Assembly: GCA_934462715.1 (NCBI GenBank)
Contig: CAKSIJ010000006.1
Span: forward strand, 1-64,000
DNA length: 64,000 nucleotides
Direction: 5' to 3'
Source of the DNA: an uncultured Clostridia bacterium
GTDB lineage: Bacteria; Bacillota; Clostridia; UBA1381
Shown: piece after piece, positions 58,330 through 64,000 of the stretch
Numbering within the stretch: the stretch's first letter is position 1
Layout: each line of letters opens with the position of its first letter
Notes under the pieces: model-generated
The model's input: the letters and a program-made list of their open reading frames with translations, nothing else
What the model was told of the DNA's origin: nothing
The model's database searches: none
Made by a program: the position numbers and the translations under genes

Positions 58330-58722
58330 GTAAAGCAATGATGTGCTTTTGCGGACTTTAAGTTTTGGATAACGGCGAGATGGGCGCATTTTATTTGATT
58401 TACAAGAGGGAAGAAAATGCGTTCAGATTGCAGTTATGAAAAGCACCGATGTGCTTTGTGTACTTCAAGTTTTGGATAACGGCGAGATGTGTGCATTTTA
58501 TATGATTTACAAGAGGGAAGAAAAATGCGTTCAGGTTGCAGTTATGAAAAGCGCCGACGTACTTTGTGTACTTCAAGTTTTGGATAACGGCGAGATGTGT
58601 ACATTTTATATGATTTACAAGAGGGAAGAAAAATGCGTTCAGGTTGCAGTTATGAAAAGCGCCGACGTACTTTGTGTACTTCAAGCTTTGAATAACGGCA
58701 AGATGGGCGCATTTTTCTTTCC
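58330..58722 (-). repeat. R108 tandem array (about 3.5 units)
   Basis: The word GTTTTGGAT (plus strand) recurs at 58362, 58469 and 58577, and as GCTTTGAAT at 58685, giving periods of 107, 108 and 108 bp. On the minus strand the unit matches the array at the window start over its whole length. It fills the convergent gap between yraN and noc. The oldest-looking unit (58330-58380) is most diverged. Confidence 0.92.
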
Positions 58723-58726
58723 TCAT
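58400..58726 (-). other. Open frame of 36-residue repeats overlapping the noc stop
   Basis: The ATG (58726) overlaps the noc TGA (ATGA), an arrangement typical of coupled genes. It would encode 108 residues made of three copies of a 36-residue unit (KCTHLAVIQNLKYTKYVGAF, then HNCNLNAFFFPLVNHI). The window-start array is open in the same frame with a related peptide. I think it more likely that a 108-bp noncoding repeat stays open by chance; reported because of the overlap. Confidence 0.25.
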
Positions 58727-59523
58727 GTTTTATTTATTACTTTTATTATATATTGTATGCCCCAGTCAAAGTCGCTTTTCTCCATTTCGGCATTTATGCC
58801 GTTTTCTTTCATAAGTTCTACCGCTTGTTTTATTGTGTTGGTGTATATTCTGCTGTCATTAACACCAGATATTTTTACCGTTTGATTTACTTGAGTTTTA
58901 TCTTTGAGCAGCTTTGAAACAAGCTCCTCAGTTTGACGGACGTTAAGACTGTTTTCGCATATTGTCTTTACGGCTGCGAGCTGTTTATCCTGGTCAAGGT
59001 TCAAAAGCGCACGGGCATGACGTTCCGACAGGCTGTAATCTCTGATTATTTTTCGCACAATCGGTGAAAGACGTAACAGTCTTATTTTATTTGCAACCGT
59101 TGACTGGCTTTTTCCGAGCTTTTGCGCTATATCCTCCTGGGTCATGCCCTGTTCTCGGATAAGCCGCTGGTAGCCCTCGGCTATTTCAAAAAATGAGAGG
59201 TCTTCTCTCTGGAGATTTTCAAGAAGCGCAAGAATTGCGGATTTATCGGGATCTGCGTTTATTATGATTGCCGGTACTGTCTGAAGTCCTGCAAGCTGTG
59301 ACGCTTTTAAACGTCTTTCGCCTGACACAAGCTCATATCCGCAGCGGATTTTTCTTACCGTTATAGGCTGAAGTACGCCGTATTCTTTTATTGATGACGC
59401 TAATTCTTCGAGCGCCTGAGCGTCAAAAAACTTTCTGGGCTGATTCGGATTCGGGGAAACTGTTATTATAGGTATTTCATGTACCGAAATTTTTCGTTTT
59501 AGTGGATTTATTGCTTCTAACAT
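58723..59523 (-). CDS. noc: ParB-family nucleoid occlusion protein Noc
   Basis: This 266-residue protein has the CTPase/N-terminal motifs SPNPNQPRKFFD, ENLQREDLSFFEIAEGYQ (C motif GERR nearby), and an HTH (MTQEDIAQKLGKSQSTVANK). It lies directly downstream of rsmG on the same strand, the position of noc in Bacillus, so I prefer Noc over Spo0J. No parS or Noc-binding site was seen in the window. The ATG at 59523 has AAAGGA 13 bases upstream, rather far. Confidence 0.87.
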   Translation of the reverse strand: MLEAINPLKRKISVHEIPIITVSPNPNQPRKFFDAQALEELASSIKEYGVLQPITVRKIRCGYELVSGERRLKASQLAGLQTVPAIIINADPDKSAILALLENLQREDLSFFEIAEGYQRLIREQGMTQEDIAQKLGKSQSTVANKIRLLRLSPIVRKIIRDYSLSERHARALLNLDQDKQLAAVKTICENSLNVRQTEELVSKLLKDKTQVNQTVKISGVNDSRIYTNTIKQAVELMKENGINAEMEKSDFDWGIQYIIKVINKT

Positions 59524-59553
59524 AACTGTTATTTATTCCTTTCTTTGATGTCA

Positions 59554-59589
59554 GCTGATGCCGGATAAATTCCGTTATCCGACATCAGC
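59554..59589. repeat. Imperfect hairpin between rsmG and noc
   Basis: GCTGATGCCGGATAA pairs with TTATCCGACATCAGC with one mismatch, around ATTCCG. No T-run follows on either strand. The 177-bp spacer otherwise holds nothing recognisable. Confidence 0.6.
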
Positions 59590-59700
59590 CCGGTGTGGTG
59601 GAAGGTATAAAACAGATGAATTACCTGTCTTACAGTTATGATTATAACATAAAAATTACAAAATGGAAGAAAAAACGTACGACAAAATAAATCACAATAT

Positions 59701-60435
59701 TTAATGTTTTTTAATTTGTTTCAAATTATAACAGCTATCGATAGGCGTTTTTGTCGCAATTCCGGCTTTTCTGGGGAATTGCATCGGTGTATGTCGCACT
59801 TTTTTTACAATAATTATCTTGTGCGAAAGATCGGTGTAAGGTATTTTTGCTTCAAAAATATCTTCAACCTTTCCGCCGAGGATATCTATTGCCCGTCCGG
59901 CGTCTTTTAGCTCCTGCTCCGCAAGAGGTCCTTTCAATGCAAGAAAGTATCCGCCCGGTTTTAAAAATGGCAGGCACAGCTCTGACAACACCGACATATT
60001 TGCAACAGCTCTGGACACAACCGTATCGAATTTTTCGCGCATACGTCTTGCTCCGTCCTCAGCTCTTGAATGTTCGAGCACAACGTCGGATATGTGCAAT
60101 TCCGTTGTTACCGCTTCAAGGAAGGTCAGTCTTTTTTTTAATGAATCGAGCAGAGTAAGCTCAATTTCGGGTTTGGCGATTTTCAGAACAAGCCCCGGGA
60201 AGCCTGCTCCGCAGCCAACATCTATGACCTTACCCTGTATGTGACCGGTTGATATTGCTGTCATGCTGTCAAGAAAATGCTTGACGGCGATTCCGAAATC
60301 ATCGGATATGGCTGTCAGATTCATTTTTTCATTCCATTCCTTCAGCAGCCCGGCATATGTAATCAGGCTTTCTGCCTGTGCTTCGGTAAGGGGAACATTC
60401 AGCTCTCTGCTGCCGTTTATCAGTATATCTTTCAT
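59701..60435 (-). CDS. rsmG: 16S rRNA (guanine-N7) methyltransferase RsmG
   Basis: This 244-residue SAM-dependent methyltransferase (GidB) modifies G527 of 16S rRNA. The SAM motif is VIDVGCGAGFPGLVLKIAKP, followed by LLDSLKKRLTFL and VVSRAVANM. Its ribosome binding site is GGAAAGGA. Loss of RsmG gives low-level streptomycin resistance in other species. Confidence 0.95.
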   Translation of the reverse strand: MKDILINGSRELNVPLTEAQAESLITYAGLLKEWNEKMNLTAISDDFGIAVKHFLDSMTAISTGHIQGKVIDVGCGAGFPGLVLKIAKPEIELTLLDSLKKRLTFLEAVTTELHISDVVLEHSRAEDGARRMREKFDTVVSRAVANMSVLSELCLPFLKPGGYFLALKGPLAEQELKDAGRAIDILGGKVEDIFEAKIPYTDLSHKIIIVKKVRHTPMQFPRKAGIATKTPIDSCYNLKQIKKH

Positions 60436-60547
60436 AAAATAATCCTTTCCGTTTTTTTAGTGTGTATTTTATATATTTTTATGATTGTGAATTATCTTTA
60501 AATTCACATACCATTATACACCATTACCGTAAATTTATCAATAATAC

Positions 60548-60576
60548 TTGAAAAATTTTTCAAATTGTATTATAAT
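60548..60576 (+). promoter_or_regulatory. Sigma-A promoter of holB
   Basis: TTGAAA and TATAAT are separated by 17 bp. Confidence 0.78.
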
Positions 60577-60631
60577 ATTATCTGTGTAATTATAAAATTG
60601 CGGTATGTATTTGGATTCGGAGGTTATATGT

Positions 60632-61621
60632 ATGTACGGATATGAGATTTTTCACGATACGCTTTTAAATGAACTGATTAATTCCGTTCACAGCGGTGAA
60701 GCGCGTCAGGCATACCTTTTTGCCGGCCCTGAGGGGGTGGGTAAGCATACGGCTGCCGAATTGTTGGCGAATGCGCTTGTATGCGAAAACAGAGAGACAG
60801 CACCGTGCGGCAGCTGTCATGCGTGTGTCGGCGCAAAGGCGCATACGAACCCGGACATAGTGTATGTCCGTCCGACCGACAAAAAAACGGTTTCGGCGGA
60901 ACAGGCGAGGGAAATCGTCCGTGACGCATATGTAAAGCCCTTTGAATCTTCAAAAAAGGTTTATATAATCGAGGACGGTTCGGTATTGAACGAGTTTGCT
61001 CAAAACTGTCTTTTGAAGATTCTTGAAGAACCGCCGGAATACGTTGTTTTTATTATCGTTGCCGCAAGCGAAAGTGTTTTGCTTCAGACTGTGCTTTCGA
61101 GATGTACTATAGTACGTTTTTCGATGGTTGATGATGAAAAAATTGCTCAATACATTAAAAAGCATTATCCCGGCGAAGCGGATAAAACAGAGCTGCTCAC
61201 GAAGCTTTCGGGCGGTATTCCTGGGAGAATAGATGAAATTACGGCAGATCCCGATTTTTCGGCTTTGCGAGAGCAAAGCCTGCGTACGCTTCCGCTATTG
61301 TTTTCATCGAAGCGTTTAAGCGCTTATACGATTGCGGAATTTTTGGAAAATAACAAGGAAAAAGCAGACCTGATTATAGACTTCTGGCAGAGCTTTTTAC
61401 GGGATATACTGATAATCCGGAATTGCTCGAAAAAAATAATTCTGAACATTGATATGCAAGAAACACTTGAAAATCTTGCATTAAAAATGCCCGATAATTT
61501 TGCAATTGTCGCATTAGAACAGACAATAAGGGCAAAAACCATGCTGCGCAGATATGTGAATTTGCATAGTTTAAGCCTTAATCTGTCATTTTCGATAAAA
61601 AACAGACTTTACAAACGATAA
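60632..61621 (+). CDS. holB: DNA polymerase III delta-prime subunit
   Basis: This 329-residue clamp-loader AAA+ protein has GPEGVGKHTAAELLANAL and a zinc module CGSCHAC (with an earlier Cys), then KILEEPPEYVVFIIVA with sensor 1, and SRC for the arginine-finger motif in LSRCTIVRF. The P-loop lysine is retained, so it may bind ATP. I use ATG 60632, 8 bases from GGAGG; a nearer ATG at 60628 is out of frame and ATG 60605 has no site. Confidence 0.92.
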   Translation: MYGYEIFHDTLLNELINSVHSGEARQAYLFAGPEGVGKHTAAELLANALVCENRETAPCGSCHACVGAKAHTNPDIVYVRPTDKKTVSAEQAREIVRDAYVKPFESSKKVYIIEDGSVLNEFAQNCLLKILEEPPEYVVFIIVAASESVLLQTVLSRCTIVRFSMVDDEKIAQYIKKHYPGEADKTELLTKLSGGIPGRIDEITADPDFSALREQSLRTLPLLFSSKRLSAYTIAEFLENNKEKADLIIDFWQSFLRDILIIRNCSKKIILNIDMQETLENLALKMPDNFAIVALEQTIRAKTMLRRYVNLHSLSLNLSFSIKNRLYKR

Positions 61622-61639
61622 ATTTGAACAGTTTACAAG

Positions 61640-61668
61640 TTGTAATTTTTTTCATTGTATGCTATAAT
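61640..61668 (+). promoter_or_regulatory. Sigma-A promoter of citrate synthase
   Basis: TTGTAA and TATAAT are separated by 17 bp. Confidence 0.72.
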
Positions 61669-61722
61669 ATTATATGCTGATATTTTTGTGTTTAATTTAA
61701 AATTCTCGAAAGGAAGATTATT

Positions 61723-63084
61723 ATGGATAGCAGAAACTTTTCGGAAATAACTCCCGAAATATTGCAGCTGAGTGAAATCTGCAATAAAAACGGAGTGATC
61801 AATCCCGATTTATACTATAAATATGATGTTAAGCGCGGTTTGAGGGACAGACAGGGAAAAGGCGTGCTTACGGGGCTTACCGAGATCGGTGAGGTTAAGT
61901 CCTACACGATTGATGACGGAGAAATGATTCCGTGCGAGGGAAAGCTCTACTATCACGGTATTGATATTGAACAGCTTGTTGACGGCTTTTTGAAGGACGG
62001 CCGTTTCGGTTTTGAGGAAACTACATATTTGCTCCTTTTCGGAGAGCTTCCGTCAAAGGAACAGCTTGAAAGGTTCTGCGGACTTTTATCGGACTACCGC
62101 ACTCTGCCGACAAGCTTTGTAAGAGATATTATCATGAAAGCACCGTCACAGGATATGATGAACACTCTTGCAAGAAGCGTGCTTACGCTTTATTCTTATG
62201 ATGAAAACCCTGACGATACTTCCGTGCCGAACGTTTTAAGACAATGCTTGCAGCTAATTGCGCTTTTTCCGCTGCTGTCGGTTTACGGTTATCAGGCTTG
62301 CAACCACTACTTAAACGGCGACAGTTTGTTTATTCATACTCCGCCCAAAGAGCTTTCGACTGCCGAGACTATTTTATACACCTTAAGAGCGGACAAAAAC
62401 TATACTCCGCTTGAAGCAAAAATACTCGATACCGCACTTGTTGTTCATGCGGAACACGGCGGCGGAAACAATTCGACGTTTACTACTCATGTTGTATCTT
62501 CGTCCGGGACTGATACTTATTCGACTATTGCGGCTTCGCTCGGCTCTCTGAAAGGCCCCCGTCACGGCGGTGCCAACAAAAAGGTCGTGCAGATGTTTGC
62601 GGACATGAAAGAAAAAATATCTGACTGGACAAGTGAAGAACAGGTTAAAAATTATTTGCAGGGTATTTTGAACAAAACCGAATTTGACCATTCCGGTTTG
62701 ATTTACGGAATCGGTCATGCGGTTTACACGATTTCCGATCCGAGAACAACTATTCTCAAAAAAATGATAAGACCTCTTGCTGAGGAAAAGGGACGTGTTG
62801 AAGAATTGGAGCTTTACAACATGGTGGAAAGAATTGCTCCGGAGCTGTTAAAGGATAAAAGAAACAGAGCAGTCAGCGCCAACGTTGATTTTTACAGCGG
62901 TCTTATTTACAGTATGCTCGGACTTCCGATTGAACTGTTTACCCCTATTTTTGCGATAGCAAGAATTTCGGGGTGGAGCGCTCACAGGGTTGAGGATATT
63001 TTAAACGCAGGAAAAATCATCAGACCGGCATACAAGAATGTGCAAAAGCACGTGTCTTATCTGCCTATGGACAAAAGAAGCTGA
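61723..63084 (+). CDS. gltA: Citrate synthase
   Basis: This 453-residue enzyme condenses oxaloacetate and acetyl-CoA. It has YHGIDIEQLVDGF, the catalytic histidines in HAEHGGGNNSTF and LIYGIGHAVY, GPRHGGANKK, and the catalytic Asp near VSANVDFYSG. The longer form with an N-terminal extension is typical of Clostridia. It probably feeds the aconitase at 8.7 kb in glutamate synthesis. RBS AAAGGAAG. Confidence 0.95.
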   Translation: MDSRNFSEITPEILQLSEICNKNGVINPDLYYKYDVKRGLRDRQGKGVLTGLTEIGEVKSYTIDDGEMIPCEGKLYYHGIDIEQLVDGFLKDGRFGFEETTYLLLFGELPSKEQLERFCGLLSDYRTLPTSFVRDIIMKAPSQDMMNTLARSVLTLYSYDENPDDTSVPNVLRQCLQLIALFPLLSVYGYQACNHYLNGDSLFIHTPPKELSTAETILYTLRADKNYTPLEAKILDTALVVHAEHGGGNNSTFTTHVVSSSGTDTYSTIAASLGSLKGPRHGGANKKVVQMFADMKEKISDWTSEEQVKNYLQGILNKTEFDHSGLIYGIGHAVYTISDPRTTILKKMIRPLAEEKGRVEELELYNMVERIAPELLKDKRNRAVSANVDFYSGLIYSMLGLPIELFTPIFAIARISGWSAHRVEDILNAGKIIRPAYKNVQKHVSYLPMDKRS

Positions 63085-63103
63085 TTATTCAACCGGTTAT
63101 ATT

Positions 63104-63143
63104 TGTGTCCCTTTTTCAAACGGAAAAGGGACACAGTTTTTTT
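63104..63143 (+). terminator. Intrinsic terminator after gltA
   Basis: TGTGTCCCTTTT and AAAAGGGACACA form a 12-bp perfect stem followed by seven T. Confidence 0.92.
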
Positions 63144-63320
63144 ATCATAATACGCACAAAATGTGCAAAAATACAATTTACAAAACAGTAACATTTTTTG
63201 CTTTAAATATTCACATAAATATTGTATCATTATTACAAACATTAAAAAATGCAATGAATTGTTATTTTAAAACAGCCGCCGCATTTGCGGTGCCGATAAA
63301 TTATGAAAGGGTGCAGAATT

Positions 63321-64000
63321 ATGTTTGAAAAAGAAAACGAATTAAACAATGCAGCTGCGGAAAATGAGGTTAAAGAAGAAAACAGTTTTACACAAAACGA
63401 CAGCGGAGAGAGCTATACGAACGATACCGTATATGGCGATTCGGAGAATGGCGGCTGTACGGCAGAGCCTGTTGATGAAACAATTGAAATTCCTTATCAT
63501 GAGCTGAAAAACGAGACGGTTGAGAAAGAACCCAAAAAGAAAAAGGGCAAATTGCTTTTAAAGGTTGTTGCTCTCGCCGTAGTATTCGGAATTATTGCCG
63601 GATCTGTAACGGCAGTGACAAATGTAGGTATTTCTAAAATTGCAAATTCAAGAATCAAAATCGCTTCCACACAAGGAGTTTTAACAAAAAGCGATTCGGG
63701 ATCGGCTGATTCGGATATAGCGGATATTGTTGAGGAATGTATGCCGTCTGTTGTTTCTATCACAAATAAAAGCGTTACCGAAGTAATGACCTTTTTCGGA
63801 AAATATGCACAGGAAAATGTCAGCAGCGGTTCGGGTATTATAGTCGGAAAAAATGATTCGGAGCTTCTTATTGTGACGAACTATCATGTTATAGCAGATT
63901 CTCAGGAACTGAGCGTAGTATTTTCAGATACGAGAACCGCTCCCTCAGAAAACGGAAGCACTTCCGCATCGGGGCAGGACGATCAGCAAAACGATTCGGG
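63321..64000 (+). CDS. HtrA/DegP-like serine protease, truncated by the window edge
   Basis: The ORF starts at ATG 63321 and is open at the window end. Residues 1-75 are acidic and cytoplasmic, KKKKGK precedes a transmembrane helix at about 76-97, and the trypsin-like domain begins around residue 130 (ADIVEECMPSVVSITNK). SSGSGIIVGK and VTNYHVIADSQEL contain the catalytic His. A Ser/Gly/Gln-rich insertion follows at the end. Extracytoplasmic quality control is the expected role. A decayed GCCGC/GCGGT palindrome at 63275-63293 precedes it; AAAGGG is 12 bases from ATG. Confidence 0.9.
   Translation, partial: MFEKENELNNAAAENEVKEENSFTQNDSGESYTNDTVYGDSENGGCTAEPVDETIEIPYHELKNETVEKEPKKKKGKLLLKVVALAVVFGIIAGSVTAVTNVGISKIANSRIKIASTQGVLTKSDSGSADSDIADIVEECMPSVVSITNKSVTEVMTFFGKYAQENVSSGSGIIVGKNDSELLIVTNYHVIADSQELSVVFSDTRTAPSENGSTSASGQDDQQNDS

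Noticed and set aside
58330..58722. Tandem array as a CRISPR
   Set aside because: The 107-108 bp units are contiguous and near-identical throughout, without short repeats separated by unique spacers, and no cas genes are present.
58436..58885. 149-residue plus-strand ORF across the array into antisense noc
   Set aside because: Its second half is the antisense of noc, and its first half is repeat sequence.

Overview
The window looks like a chromosomal piece of an anaerobic, endospore-forming member of the Bacillota, class Clostridia. The evidence is a low-to-moderate G+C content with A/G-rich coding strands, AGA-dominated arginine usage, strong AGGAGG-type ribosome binding sites, a small acid-soluble spore protein, SpoIVB and LonB homologues, an ylxM-ffh-rpsP-khpA operon, the zinc form of S14, a CIRCE operator, a glycine riboswitch and an rsmG-noc pair. 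I cannot name the genus. Nearly all of it is core genome; I see no prophage, insertion sequence with a transposase, or CRISPR array.

Layout. 0-13 kb: gltX-glnS, a TfoX-N protein, a PLP aminotransferase, trpS, tagO/wecA-like and wecB (cell-wall polymer precursors), aconitase, an SGNH hydrolase and tyrS. 13-22 kb: ribonuclease J, a SASP, a secreted SLH/phosphate-binding-like protein, an HD protein, nadE, a frameshifted spoIVB, a Cys-rich conserved protein and a sugar-phosphate isomerase-like protein. 22-30 kb: a small HTH regulator, ylxM-ffh-rpsP-khpA on the minus strand, LonB, a monofunctional glycosyltransferase, and a glycine riboswitch controlling an AgcS-type symporter. 30-31 kb: a palindrome-rich gap and a five-tRNA operon (Val-Asp-Phe-Gly-Cys, minus strand). 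31-47.5 kb: the S10-spc-alpha ribosomal superoperon from rpsJ to rplQ, including secY, adk, map, infA and rpoA. 47.5-64 kb: a tyrosine recombinase, a DUF1015 protein, birA, CIRCE-controlled htpG, a CBS protein, small regulators, a truncated TetR gene, a DUF3793-flavodoxin pair behind two iron-box-like palindromes, a PH-like membrane protein with ricT, yraN, noc, rsmG, holB, citrate synthase and the start of an HtrA-like protease.

The most unusual content lies between the genes. First, a short palindrome carrying a built-in Shine-Dalgarno sequence (here called H-SD: TGCCGCC, short loop, GGCGGCG, then GAAYGGAGG) sits directly in front of the start codon of at least seven unrelated genes on both strands. 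It also occurs before two short upstream ORFs ahead of lonB and rnj, and decayed forms precede other genes. Second, a ~100-108 bp repeat family (here called R108) forms tandem arrays at both ends of the window and three dispersed copies. Two of these copies are fused directly to an H-SD, and one truncates a tetR gene. Together they look like a dispersed repeat that delivers ribosome binding sites; I do not recognise it as a described family.
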